Below are positions 25,835 through 34,713 of a DNA stretch of 64,000 bases, in pieces. The stretch's first letter is position 1. Every line of letters starts with the position of its first letter. The stretch comes from Halomonas sp. KG2. Lineage in GTDB: Bacteria; Pseudomonadota; Gammaproteobacteria; Pseudomonadales; Halomonadaceae. Both the position numbers and the translations under genes were made by a program. The stretch is taken from positions 3,348,001 through 3,412,000 of the forward strand of contig CP098528.1 in the NCBI GenBank assembly GCA_030440445.1, given 5' to 3'. The notes below the pieces were generated by a model. That model searched no databases. It saw nothing but the letters and a program-made list of their open reading frames with translations, and was not told the origin of the DNA.

Positions 25835-26866
25835 TCACGCCTCCAGGCGTTCAACAACATCGGCAATCACCGCCAGGGTGTCCCCCATATTGATTAACGA
25901 TGGCGCACGGCGAGCCATTAAGATGCCGTCACGTTCCGCTTTGTAAGCCACAGGAGCGGTACCGCTGCGGGTCATATCGTAAACATAGGCAATGGTTTGG
26001 CCTTTTTTCACCTCATCACCCAACGCCACTAGCAGCTCTAACACCCCAGAATGCTGGCTTTGCACGTAACAGCTGGCATCTGGCATATCGAGGTACATTT
26101 GCCCACCCTCGGGCATTTCTACTGTGCCTTGCACCAAACCGTAATGGATCAAAAAATTGCGCACACCGCGCTCAGCAATCGCAATGCTTTGCGGCGTGGA
26201 CGTACCGCCGCCGCCAAGCTCAGTGGCCACAAACACTTTGCCCTGGCGCTCACAGGCCGTATCGAACAGTTTTTCTGCATCTAGCTCAAACATCACCATC
26301 GCATAGGGAGCGCCGAACGCTTTAGCGCCTTCCAACGCCGCCTGCTGTTGGGACTTATCGTCTAAAACGTGAGAAGCGCCGAACGGCAAAATATCCAGCG
26401 TACGGCCACCAGAGTGCAAATCGAGCACTACATCACTAATCGGAACCAGCGCGCGGGTAAAATAATCAGCGATTTGCGACGTTACGGTGCCGTTTGGGTC
26501 CCCTGGAAAACTACGATTCAAGTTGCCTTTATCCATCGGCGACGTGCGCTTTCCAGCCATGACTGCTGGCGTGTTCATACACGGTACGATAATGACTCGC
26601 CCGCTCACCTCTTCCGCTTTCAACGTGGAAGAAAGCTTCAACAACGACGTTATGCCTTCGTATTCATCGCCATGATTCCCACCCGTTAATAACGCCGTGG
26701 GGCCTTCGCCATTTTTAACCACGGTAATAGGTATCATTACCGCGCCCCAGGCAGACTCATCGGTGGAAATCGGCAGTTTTAAAAAGCCGTGCTGTACGCC
26801 ATCGGCGTCGAAATCAACGGTGGCGGAAATAGGGCTAGGCCGCAGTTGGTTCGGTTGAAGCGTCAT
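25835..26866 (-). CDS. doeB: N-acetyl-diaminobutyrate deacetylase DoeB
   Basis: 343 residues of the succinylglutamate desuccinylase/aspartoacylase (M14-like) family. Zinc ligands are His and Glu in GGNHGDEYEG and His in LDLHSGG; ATELGGGG probably holds the catalytic Glu. In ectoine breakdown it removes the acetyl group from N-alpha-acetyl-L-2,4-diaminobutyrate made by DoeA, giving diaminobutyrate for DoeD. AAGGGA lies about seven bases before the ATG. It sits 27 bases after doeA and overlaps doeX, so doeA-doeB-doeX form one unit. Confidence 0.9.
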   Translation of the reverse strand: MTLQPNQLRPSPISATVDFDADGVQHGFLKLPISTDESAWGAVMIPITVVKNGEGPTALLTGGNHGDEYEGITSLLKLSSTLKAEEVSGRVIIVPCMNTPAVMAGKRTSPMDKGNLNRSFPGDPNGTVTSQIADYFTRALVPISDVVLDLHSGGRTLDILPFGASHVLDDKSQQQAALEGAKAFGAPYAMVMFELDAEKLFDTACERQGKVFVATELGGGGTSTPQSIAIAERGVRNFLIHYGLVQGTVEMPEGGQMYLDMPDASCYVQSQHSGVLELLVALGDEVKKGQTIAYVYDMTRSGTAPVAYKAERDGILMARRAPSLINMGDTLAVIADVVERLEA

Positions 26867-26893
26867 TGTATGTCCCTTGTATTGTATAGACAG

Positions 26894-28093
26894 CTACTTA
26901 ACAAACAGCTGGCGCGGAAAATTGGCCAGGGTTTCACAGCCATTTTCAGTAATCAGAATGCTTTCGGTAATTTCCAGTCCCCAGTCTTCTACCCAGAGGC
27001 CAGGCATGAAGTGAAATGTCATTCCGGGCTGAAGAATAGTTTCGTCTGAGGGGCGTAAGCTCATCGTGCGCTCGCCCCAGTCCGGCGGGTACGAGATACC
27101 AATCGGATAACCACAGCGCGCGCCGCCACGGTCAAAACCGTATTTATCCATCGCCGCACCCAGCGCCATGGCAATATCCGCCGTACGATTGCCCGGCTTA
27201 GCCACGGCCAAGCCACTCTCAATGCCTTCCAACAAAGCAGATTCAGCACGAATAAAGTCGGTTGGCGGCGTACCTAAAAATACGGTGCGCGACATCGGCG
27301 CGTGGTAGCGCTTGAAGACACCAGCAATTTCGAAGAACGTGCCTTCACCTTTACGAAATGGCGTGTCGTCCCAAGTAAGGTGCGGCGCAGCAGCGTCTTT
27401 ACCGGTTGGCAACATCGGCACAATGGCGGGGTAATCGCCGCCAAACACTTTGCCATTCTCGTCAATAAATCCTTCGATGCCGACGCGGTAAATTTCCGAC
27501 ACCAGCTTACTTTTGGGCAGCCCGGGCTCAATAACCTCCAAAATACGCGTGTGCATCCCTTCAACAATTTTTGCCGCCACACGCATATAAGCTATTTCTT
27601 GCGGCGACTTAATCGCTCGGCACCAATTCACAAGTGCGTTGGCATCCATAAAGCGCGCATGGGGAAGCTCACGCAAAAGGCTTTGATAGGCTTTAGCAGA
27701 GAAGTAGTAGTTATCCATCTCCATGCCCACCACACCGGTATGCCAACCACGGTCAGGCATGATCGATTGGGCAAGATACTCCATTGGATGCATATCCGGA
27801 TTTTGAACATAGTAATCCGGATAGTAGGTAATATTATCGGGGTCTATCCAGCAGGTGCGCAGCGCGCCGTTGGCATCCATACGGCGGCCAAACCATACAG
27901 GTTCGCCTTCAAGGCCCACCAATACGCATTGATGAACATAAAATGACCAGCCGTCGTAGCCAGTCAACCATGCCATATTGGAAGGATCACTGACGATCAG
28001 AACGTCAATACCACGGCCCGCCATCTCAGCGCGCACTTTCCAAAGCCGATTAGCGTACTCTTCACGTGTGAAGGGCAGGGAAACCTCAGTCAT
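26894..28093 (-). CDS. doeA: Ectoine hydrolase DoeA
   Basis: 399 residues with the M24 (creatinase/aminopeptidase P-like) fold: an N-terminal creatinase-type domain (DVLIVSDPSNMAWLTGYDGW) and a C-terminal pita-bread domain (GTFFEIAGVFKRYHAPMSRT, GLEITESILITENG). DoeA opens the ectoine ring to N-alpha-acetyl-L-2,4-diaminobutyrate, the first step of ectoine use as carbon and nitrogen source. The assignment is secured by doeB and doeX directly downstream. The frame extends to 28111; ATG 28093 was chosen because GGCGAG lies seven bases before it and the family sequence starts there, but this is not certain. Confidence 0.9.
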   Translation of the reverse strand: MTEVSLPFTREEYANRLWKVRAEMAGRGIDVLIVSDPSNMAWLTGYDGWSFYVHQCVLVGLEGEPVWFGRRMDANGALRTCWIDPDNITYYPDYYVQNPDMHPMEYLAQSIMPDRGWHTGVVGMEMDNYYFSAKAYQSLLRELPHARFMDANALVNWCRAIKSPQEIAYMRVAAKIVEGMHTRILEVIEPGLPKSKLVSEIYRVGIEGFIDENGKVFGGDYPAIVPMLPTGKDAAAPHLTWDDTPFRKGEGTFFEIAGVFKRYHAPMSRTVFLGTPPTDFIRAESALLEGIESGLAVAKPGNRTADIAMALGAAMDKYGFDRGGARCGYPIGISYPPDWGERTMSLRPSDETILQPGMTFHFMPGLWVEDWGLEITESILITENGCETLANFPRQLFVK

Positions 28094-28315
28094 CGGGCAA
28101 CTCGCCATCAAAGATCACTAAGAACCAGCGCTATCTATTGTAAGTTAGGCGCGCTGGGCCACAGGATCGACCTGGCCACCCCCGCAGTAGGCCTGCCAAT
28201 GTCGTCTTAGGGCGATACTAGCACCGACCCTTGGTTGCCGGTCAAAGCCTTTATGACAAAAATTGTGGTAAGCCGTGGTAGCGTAACCATAGTTAACATG
28301 TAGTCAGGAGGAAAA

Positions 28316-29251
28316 ATGAAAGTAGTCATCCATATTGATGATTCAGCCCAATGGCAAGCCGCTCTAGAAAAAGCGTTGCCCCAGGCCACTGTATTGACAA
28401 GTGACGCACCTGAAGATGAACGCAAAAACGCTGACTACCTTGCCGTTTGGAAAGCTCCAGAGCATTTACTGCAGGAACAAGACCAGCTCAAAGGCATTAT
28501 CAACCTGGGAGCAGGTGTTGATTACTTACTGAAAACACCCGGCCTTCCAAGCGATGTTCCTATCGTGAAATTACGTGATGCTGGCATGGGCGAACTCATG
28601 GCAGATTACGTGCTATATGGCGTACTGCACTTCTACCGCAGCATGGATAGCTACGCCACTCAACAGCAGAGCGCTACCTGGAAGCCCCAAGCCGTGCCTG
28701 AAAAAACACAGTGGCCAGTTGGCGTATTAGGCCTTGGCGCAATCGGCAGTTACGTAGCCACTCACTTGTCGCAAGCAGGGTTCCCCGTACTTGGCTGGAG
28801 CCGCTCAGCTAAACAGATTAGCGGCGTATGCTGCCTGCATGGCGATGAAGGGCTTGATGAACTGCTTGGCCAAGTGCAGAGCTTAGTCACTATTTTGCCA
28901 GATACCGCGGCTACGGAAGGTATTCTTAACGCAGAACGGCTAGCAAAATTACCCGAAGGTGCCAGTGTTATTAACCCCGGTCGCGGCAGCCTAATCGATG
29001 AACAGGCGTTACTCGATGCGCTCGGTGAAACGAATAAGCCAGGACATCTGCGTGGTGCCCTGCTAGACGTTTTCTGTGAAGAGCCTCTTCCAACCAACCA
29101 CCCCCTTTGGCAGCATCCAAACGTGGTAGTAACGCCTCATATGGCAGCACCTACACCACTCAATGACGCCATTGATCAAGTCATTGCGTATATTAAGGCA
29201 TTTGAAGCGGGTGAATCGTTAGCAACGATTAGTCCAGCAGCAGGCTACTGA
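28316..29251 (+). CDS. ghrA: Glyoxylate/hydroxypyruvate reductase (GhrA-like)
   Basis: 311 residues of the D-2-hydroxyacid dehydrogenase family. GVLGLGAIGSYVATHLSQAG is the NAD(P) Rossmann loop, INPGRGSLIDEQALLDAL carries the substrate Arg, LLDVFCEEPLP the Glu and TPHMAAPT the catalytic His. The N-terminal NLGAGVDYLL fits the GhrA branch, which reduces glyoxylate and hydroxypyruvate with NADPH. AGGAGG precedes the ATG. It is divergent from doeA across about 220 bases; a link to ectoine use is not evident. Confidence 0.88.
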   Translation: MKVVIHIDDSAQWQAALEKALPQATVLTSDAPEDERKNADYLAVWKAPEHLLQEQDQLKGIINLGAGVDYLLKTPGLPSDVPIVKLRDAGMGELMADYVLYGVLHFYRSMDSYATQQQSATWKPQAVPEKTQWPVGVLGLGAIGSYVATHLSQAGFPVLGWSRSAKQISGVCCLHGDEGLDELLGQVQSLVTILPDTAATEGILNAERLAKLPEGASVINPGRGSLIDEQALLDALGETNKPGHLRGALLDVFCEEPLPTNHPLWQHPNVVVTPHMAAPTPLNDAIDQVIAYIKAFEAGESLATISPAAGY

Positions 29252-29339
29252 CGCTTAGCCATACGCACGCTATACTGCACGGGGAACCAAGCGCTAGCTA
29301 AAGGCTCTTAGGAAAACACTCGAGAAGGAGGAAGGGCCT

Positions 29340-30074
29340 TTGCGTTATGTTACAAGAGGCATCAGACACCCTAAGTCTGCGAGCGCAATGTTGGGCGCTT
29401 GCCTGTTTTCCCTGTGCGGCTTAGCAACAGCAGATACTCCACAAGGTGAGCAAACTCTGCAGGCCCCACACCCCTTCCAGGCCCAATACCGTTTAGAAAT
29501 ACGCGGCTGGCCCGGCGCAACCATTACCCATACGCTCAGCAATGAGGGGCTCCACTGGCTAAGCAATATGAATTTTGCTGTCGCGATTGCCCGAGGTGAG
29601 GAGCGTAGCCGCTTTTCGATAGACGATACCTCGACTCGCTCTTTGCTCTATAACAGCAGTTATTCGCTACTGGGTGTCGGCGACAGTTACCAGCTCAACG
29701 AAAGTGATATTAGCTCGCTTGATCGTCAGGCCGCTCTATTCGACCTTTCCCGACGAGCAGGTCATGAAGGCTGCATGGTAAGCACTCCCTGTGATATCGA
29801 GTTTGTTGATCACCGCGGACGTGACGAACACTTCCAGTACTATGTCGATCAACAGAATATCAACGAGCCCAACACCATTACCGTTCCCGCCGGTGAGTTC
29901 GAAGCCACGCGCGTCACGCTGATTGATAAAGAAAAGCCCGACCGATACCTACACATTAGCTTCCACCCAGATTGGCCAGGACTAATCCTCTCGGCAGAAT
30001 ATCGAAAAGAGGGGCGTCGTCAGACGTATCTCACCATGACTCAATTCAACCCCGCAGGGGGAAACGCACCTTAA
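29340..30074 (+). CDS. DUF3108-family exported protein
   Basis: 244 residues with a signal peptide (hydrophobic LGACLFSLCGLATA, likely cleavage after ATA near residue 31). The mature part FQAQYRLEIRGWPGATITHT and TITVPAGEFEATRV fits DUF3108, a beta-rich envelope protein family without known function. The start is TTG; AGGAGG at a good distance supports it. Its TAA is directly followed by the ATG of lysO, so both are co-translated. Confidence 0.75.
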   Translation: MRYVTRGIRHPKSASAMLGACLFSLCGLATADTPQGEQTLQAPHPFQAQYRLEIRGWPGATITHTLSNEGLHWLSNMNFAVAIARGEERSRFSIDDTSTRSLLYNSSYSLLGVGDSYQLNESDISSLDRQAALFDLSRRAGHEGCMVSTPCDIEFVDHRGRDEHFQYYVDQQNINEPNTITVPAGEFEATRVTLIDKEKPDRYLHISFHPDWPGLILSAEYRKEGRRQTYLTMTQFNPAGGNAP

Positions 30075-31007
30075 ATGCTTTCTGGATTACTGATTGTTTT
30101 ATTGCCTCTCTTGTTAGGCTACTTAGTACGCGTTCGCTCTACCCGCTTGCTAAACCTCATCAACCGAGCCGTTAATGGCTCGGTTTATTTGATTCTATTA
30201 TTGATGGGGGTAAGTCTTGCGGGCCTTGAAAACCTGGGCAGCCAGCTTTCAAGGTTAGGCGGTAACGCGCTGCTGCTGTTTAGCATTACTACCGTGCTCA
30301 ACTTGGGTGCACTGTGGTGGCTATCACGCCAAGTGGCGTTGAAAGCCGGTAATTCACCAGTGGTGAAGAACGCCCCTACTAGCAAACTGGCGGCTATGCA
30401 GGGTTCACTCATGTTGGTAGGTGTGGTGGCCGCTGGCGTGGCATTTGGTTTGCTAATTGGCCCGATGATTGGGGAAACGCTGTTTACCACCGCCGACTGG
30501 CTGGCAGAGTGGGTGCTGTACGTACTATTGATGCTGATTGGCTGCCAGCTACGCAATTCCGGCATGCCACTTAAACAAATTTTGCTGAATCGCCTGGGGC
30601 TTGCCATCGCGGTTACCCTTGCGCTGAGCTCGCTGCTGGCTGGCTTGTTAGCCGCCCCGCTTCTCTCGCTTAGTTGGAATGAAGGCTTAGCCATGGCATC
30701 TGGCTTTGGCTGGTATTCGCTTTCGGCTATTTTGATTGGCGACCAACTTGGCCCGTTAATGGGCGGCGTGGCGTTTTTCAACGACCTTACGCGCGAACTG
30801 CTGGCCTTTATTCTGATTCCGCTCGTTATCCACCGCCACGCCGCGCTAGCCATTGGCTATGGCGGCGCTACCTCCATGGACTTCACCCTGCCGGTGATCC
30901 AGCAGCACGGCGGCGTGGCCTGTGTCCCTATTGCCGTGGTCAGCGGATTTATCCTGTCACTACTCTCTCCACCACTGATTCTGTTTTTTCTTTCGCTTTC
31001 GGGTTAG
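30075..31007 (+). CDS. lysO: Lysine exporter LysO family protein
   Basis: 310 residues, about eight to ten membrane helices. GFGWYSLSAILI, FFNDLTRELLAFILIP and YGGATSMDFTLPVIQQ are the signatures of LysO (YbjE, DUF340), which exports L-lysine and its toxic analogue thialysine. It starts at the base after the stop of the DUF3108 gene. No lysine riboswitch is seen upstream, and as the gene is internal to an operon none is expected directly before it. Confidence 0.88.
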   Translation: MLSGLLIVLLPLLLGYLVRVRSTRLLNLINRAVNGSVYLILLLMGVSLAGLENLGSQLSRLGGNALLLFSITTVLNLGALWWLSRQVALKAGNSPVVKNAPTSKLAAMQGSLMLVGVVAAGVAFGLLIGPMIGETLFTTADWLAEWVLYVLLMLIGCQLRNSGMPLKQILLNRLGLAIAVTLALSSLLAGLLAAPLLSLSWNEGLAMASGFGWYSLSAILIGDQLGPLMGGVAFFNDLTRELLAFILIPLVIHRHAALAIGYGGATSMDFTLPVIQQHGGVACVPIAVVSGFILSLLSPPLILFFLSLSG

Positions 31008-31086
31008 CGATTGCAGGTAATCATTGGGTAGGATAAGCAGCGTTATAAAAATACAACTGCCTCACTGCCCAGGATGCCTGCCCACC

Positions 31087-32316
31087 ATGCTAAACGGAAT
31101 TTGGTTAAGCTTTTTCATTGCTGCGTTTGCAGCCTCGTTGTGGCAGTGGTTAGTCGGTGGCGATAGCGAGGTTTTTGCTCGCTTAGTGCAGTCGCTGTTC
31201 GATATGGCAAGCGTCAGCGTGGATATTATTTTAGTGCTACTAGGCACGATGACGCTTTGGCTGGGCTTTCTTTCGATTGCCGAAAAGGCCGGCATGATTC
31301 GCTTACTAGGCCGCGTGCTTGACCCACTGTTTTCCCGCCTAATGCCAGAAGTGCCCCAGGGCCACCCTGCCATGGGGCTAATTAGCATGAACTTTGCGGC
31401 TAACATTCTAGGCTTAGATAACGCTGCCACACCGATTGGCATTAAAGCCATGCAATCGCTGCAGAGTCTCAACCCGAGCCGCGATACCGCCAGCAACGCA
31501 CAAATTCTGTTTTTAGTGCTCAACACATCATCACTGACGCTGCTACCTGTCACGATCTTCATTTATCGTGCTCAGCAAGGCGCGGCTGAGCCCACCCTGG
31601 TCTTTCTGCCGATTCTGCTGGCTACCAGCGCCTCCAGCCTGGCAGGGCTACTCGCGGTTGCACTCGTACAGCGCTTAAAACTTTGGCAACCCGTGGTGCT
31701 GGCTTATTTGGTCGCTGCAGCGCTTGCCTTGGGGTTATTAATTACCACGCTGGCGGGCATGTCGGCCCAAGCATTGGCGGCTGCTTCAACACTGGTGGGT
31801 AACCTAACGTTATTCACTATTGTCATGATGTTTTTAGTGGTTGGCGCACTGCGTGGTGTCAGGGTGTATGACGCCTTTATTGAAGGGGCAAAAGAAGGTG
31901 TCAGCTTTACCGTCACCCTGCTGCCGTATCTTATTGCCATGCTGGTGGCGGTTGGCGTACTGCGTGCCAGCGGCGTTCTGGACGCAGGACTAAGTGGCAT
32001 CCGTTGGTTAGTGGAAGGGGTTGGCTGGGACACTCGCTTTGTCGATGCGCTGCCTACCGCCTTTGTAAAGCCCCTTTCTGGTAGCGGCTCGCGGGCCATG
32101 ATGATCGAGACGATGAACACCTTTGGTGTCGACAGCTTTCCTGGCCTGCTAGCCGCTACCCTGCAAGGCAGCACCGAAACGACCTTCTACGTGCTAGCGG
32201 TCTATTTTGGCGCGGTCGGCGTTACCCGTATTCGCCATGGCCTGGGCTGCGCGCTCATCGCCGACGCCGCGGGCATCATCACTGCCATTGCCGTCTGCTA
32301 CTGGTTCTTTGGCTAA
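31087..32316 (+). CDS. SpmA-SpmB-like nucleoside-recognition (Gate) membrane protein
   Basis: 409 residues, two Gate (nucleoside recognition) domains in one chain: an SpmA-like half (LNGIWLSFFIAAFAASLWQW, GLISMNFAANILGLDNAATP, 1-200) and an SpmB-like half (EGAKEGVSFTVTLLPYLIAM, VKPLSGSGSRAMM, ATLQGSTETTFYVLAVYFG, 230-409). In spore formers SpmA and SpmB act in spore core dehydration; in non-sporulating bacteria the fused form has no settled role, perhaps as a transporter. The frame begins at a TTG (31024); ATG 31087 matches the family start although its ribosome site is weak. Confidence 0.8.
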   Translation: MLNGIWLSFFIAAFAASLWQWLVGGDSEVFARLVQSLFDMASVSVDIILVLLGTMTLWLGFLSIAEKAGMIRLLGRVLDPLFSRLMPEVPQGHPAMGLISMNFAANILGLDNAATPIGIKAMQSLQSLNPSRDTASNAQILFLVLNTSSLTLLPVTIFIYRAQQGAAEPTLVFLPILLATSASSLAGLLAVALVQRLKLWQPVVLAYLVAAALALGLLITTLAGMSAQALAAASTLVGNLTLFTIVMMFLVVGALRGVRVYDAFIEGAKEGVSFTVTLLPYLIAMLVAVGVLRASGVLDAGLSGIRWLVEGVGWDTRFVDALPTAFVKPLSGSGSRAMMIETMNTFGVDSFPGLLAATLQGSTETTFYVLAVYFGAVGVTRIRHGLGCALIADAAGIITAIAVCYWFFG

Positions 32317-32422
32317 CGCCGCTTGGCAACTAGGTTAGCCATCAAGCTGGCTATTCGTAACAACATTCGCCACAACGCTCTTAACAACACTTGTAACAAC
32401 AATAGATCAGGTAATTTGCTTC

Positions 32423-33655
32423 ATGCATGCTCAACACACGGCATTACATAACGAGCTTCACGCGCGGCCTCCCATCTATTTTGAGGGGCCTGCTTGTCTT
32501 CATCACTATGCTTTTACGCTTGAAGGCGATGACGTTACTAGGTTGCTTAATCGCCTAGCAGAGCTGACAGAAGTCACTGTCACTCCCGATCAGGTGCAAC
32601 AAATAGTCAGTTGTCAGGGCTGCCTGATAAAGTGGGAGCGACACACCGAGTTTTTTACGCTGACCATTAAGCACGACAACAACAGCAACCCTCGCATATG
32701 GCCAACACCACCTACTTTTTTAGCCCGTTTACTTGCGGATTTTGCCGATAAAATAATCAGTGCCAGCGTCTTGCGCGTGGAAACGGCCAATCGATGGGCA
32801 GGTAGCGTGGAGGCCTATGGATTAGATCAGCCAGCGGGCTCAAAGGTAGGCGGCGGAGATGCCACGGTTTGGAGCGACTTCAACCTGGATGATCAGCAAA
32901 GAAACCGATTGCTAATGGTTAACGATAATCTGGATAGCTATCGACTGGGCAGGATGGCGAGACGCTTATTTGATATTGAGACTTACCGCATAATGGCGAT
33001 GCTGGCGCTACCGGAAGCCAAAGCACTCAGCAGTGAGCTACAACACTATGAAACGGAACTGTCTGCGCTCTCTCATCAACACGCCGAACAGCACACCTCG
33101 CCTGCCGAACCGTTGCTCAACGCCTTAACACTGCTCTCGGCAAAACTCGAACGCTGCGGTGTACAAACACGCCAACGCTTTAGCGCGACCGATGCCTATG
33201 CCAGCATCGTGTTGGCACGCATCAATGAGCTGCGCGAGGAGCGTATCGGTAATTATCCTCGGCTTGGCATGTTTATTTTGCGGCGTTTTGAGCCTGCCGT
33301 GCGTTACTGCGATGCCATGAATCGCCGCGTAGAAACGCTGGCCACCAGCGCCACACGCTTAAACGACTTGTTGCGTACCCGCACCCAGGTTGAAATCGAG
33401 AGGCAAAACTACAAAATTTTGCAGAGCTTAGATGCCCGCGCGAGCAGCCAGCTAAAAATCCAAAAGGCCGTTGAAGGTCTCTCGATCATCGTCATCAGCT
33501 ACTACATTTTCAGCTTAATGAAACTGGGGCTGGAAAGCTTAAGAGCGCTAGGTGTCGATATCGAACCCAACCTTGCCGCCTCTGTAATAGCGCCACTGAG
33601 TGCGCTTATTATCGCGATCTTAACGTGGCGAATTTGGAAGGTTAAAAAGCACTAG
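32423..33655 (+). CDS. DUF3422 membrane-anchored protein
   Basis: 410 residues of DUF3422. HNELHARPP near the start is the family hallmark; a long helical, coiled-coil-prone region (about 190-345) is followed by two membrane helices at the C-terminus (LSIIVISYYIFSLMKLGL and LAASVIAPLSALIIAILTW), and the chain ends with KVKKH. This gives a cytoplasmic domain anchored by its C-terminus. The function of the family is unknown. It stands about 105 bases after the SpmAB-like gene and faces the asparaginase gene. Confidence 0.8.
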   Translation: MHAQHTALHNELHARPPIYFEGPACLHHYAFTLEGDDVTRLLNRLAELTEVTVTPDQVQQIVSCQGCLIKWERHTEFFTLTIKHDNNSNPRIWPTPPTFLARLLADFADKIISASVLRVETANRWAGSVEAYGLDQPAGSKVGGGDATVWSDFNLDDQQRNRLLMVNDNLDSYRLGRMARRLFDIETYRIMAMLALPEAKALSSELQHYETELSALSHQHAEQHTSPAEPLLNALTLLSAKLERCGVQTRQRFSATDAYASIVLARINELREERIGNYPRLGMFILRRFEPAVRYCDAMNRRVETLATSATRLNDLLRTRTQVEIERQNYKILQSLDARASSQLKIQKAVEGLSIIVISYYIFSLMKLGLESLRALGVDIEPNLAASVIAPLSALIIAILTWRIWKVKKH

Positions 33656-33666
33656 AGGGTAAGATG

Positions 33667-34674
33667 TTAGCTGCACTCGCCTCGTAGTGAGCCGCTAAGT
33701 GCCCTGCGCAGTGCAGGGCCGCTCATCCCACGACCTAACAGCACCGTGAGCTTTGCAACGGCGGCTTCTAGGGTGATATCACCTCCCGCAATCACACCGG
33801 CTTGGTTCAGCGCCGCGCCGGTGGCGTAGGCACCCTGTACGACTTCCCCTTGGGCGCACTGAGTCACGTTAAGCAGTGCGACCCCTCGTTCATTTGCAGC
33901 CGTTAACGCCGTTAACAGCTCGCCTTCAAAACTGGGCGGGTTACCGACGCCGTAGCTATGCAGAATCAAGCCTTTTAAGCGTTCATCGGCCAGCAGCGCC
34001 TTAGCGCGGCGCAGCGACATACCAGGATAGAGTGGCAATATCGCAACCGTCTCATCATCTACCTCAATGGGGGCAAAGTCAGGCCGTCCACTCAGCAACG
34101 CAGAGGACTGAGGGTAAGATATGGCAATGCCAAGCTCGGCAAGCCAGGGAAAATTGGGAGAGTCAAAGGCATCTAAGCCCTGAGTGCGTACCTTGCGCGC
34201 GCGATTACCGCGCAGAAGTCGATCGTGAAAGACCAGACTCACTTCACAAGGTGTCGCGGAGTGAGCCACCAGTTGCAGTGCACTGACGAGATTATTCAGT
34301 GCATCGCTACGGGGCTCCCCCAAAGGAATTTGAGCGCCGGTGAAGATCACCGGCTTGTTGAGCGCGCCGAGCATAAACGACAACGCAGCGGCACTATACG
34401 CCATGGTGTCGGTACCGTGTAGCACCACAAACCCATCGTATGCTTGCCAGTGGCTTTCTAACTGTGCCACTAAACGGTTCCAGGCGTCGGGCATTAGCTC
34501 AGCGCTATCAATCAGCGGTTGCATTTCTAGCACATCAAACGATGGCAGCCTGCCGGCAGCCAGCGCCAAGTGTGCGGTTAAACGATCGGCCAGCCCCGCG
34601 CAAGGCACATACCCATGTGGCGATGGTTGCATACCGATGGTACCGCCGGTGTAGAGCACGAGTACGCGGGACAT
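33667..34674 (-). CDS. ansA: Type I L-asparaginase (cytoplasmic)
   Basis: 335 residues. TGGTIGMQPSPHGYVP supplies the first catalytic Thr and HGTDTMAYSAAALSFML the second Thr-Asp pair; GAQIPLGEPRSDALNN is also diagnostic. No signal peptide, so it should be the cytoplasmic, lower-affinity enzyme hydrolysing asparagine to aspartate and ammonia. It is converging with the DUF3422 gene (11 bases apart) and follows the AGCS carrier on the same strand with about 40 bases between, which suggests uptake and use of an amino acid. Confidence 0.92.
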   Translation of the reverse strand: MSRVLVLYTGGTIGMQPSPHGYVPCAGLADRLTAHLALAAGRLPSFDVLEMQPLIDSAELMPDAWNRLVAQLESHWQAYDGFVVLHGTDTMAYSAAALSFMLGALNKPVIFTGAQIPLGEPRSDALNNLVSALQLVAHSATPCEVSLVFHDRLLRGNRARKVRTQGLDAFDSPNFPWLAELGIAISYPQSSALLSGRPDFAPIEVDDETVAILPLYPGMSLRRAKALLADERLKGLILHSYGVGNPPSFEGELLTALTAANERGVALLNVTQCAQGEVVQGAYATGAALNQAGVIAGGDITLEAAVAKLTVLLGRGMSGPALRRALSGSLRGECS

Positions 34675-34713
34675 AGTCTCTCCTAATCGAATAGCGTTAG
34701 TGCATGTGAGGGC

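Noticed and set aside
30000..30075. Lysine riboswitch before lysO
   Set aside because: lysO starts right after the stop of the DUF3108 gene, leaving no leader, and no lysine-motif sequence was seen.
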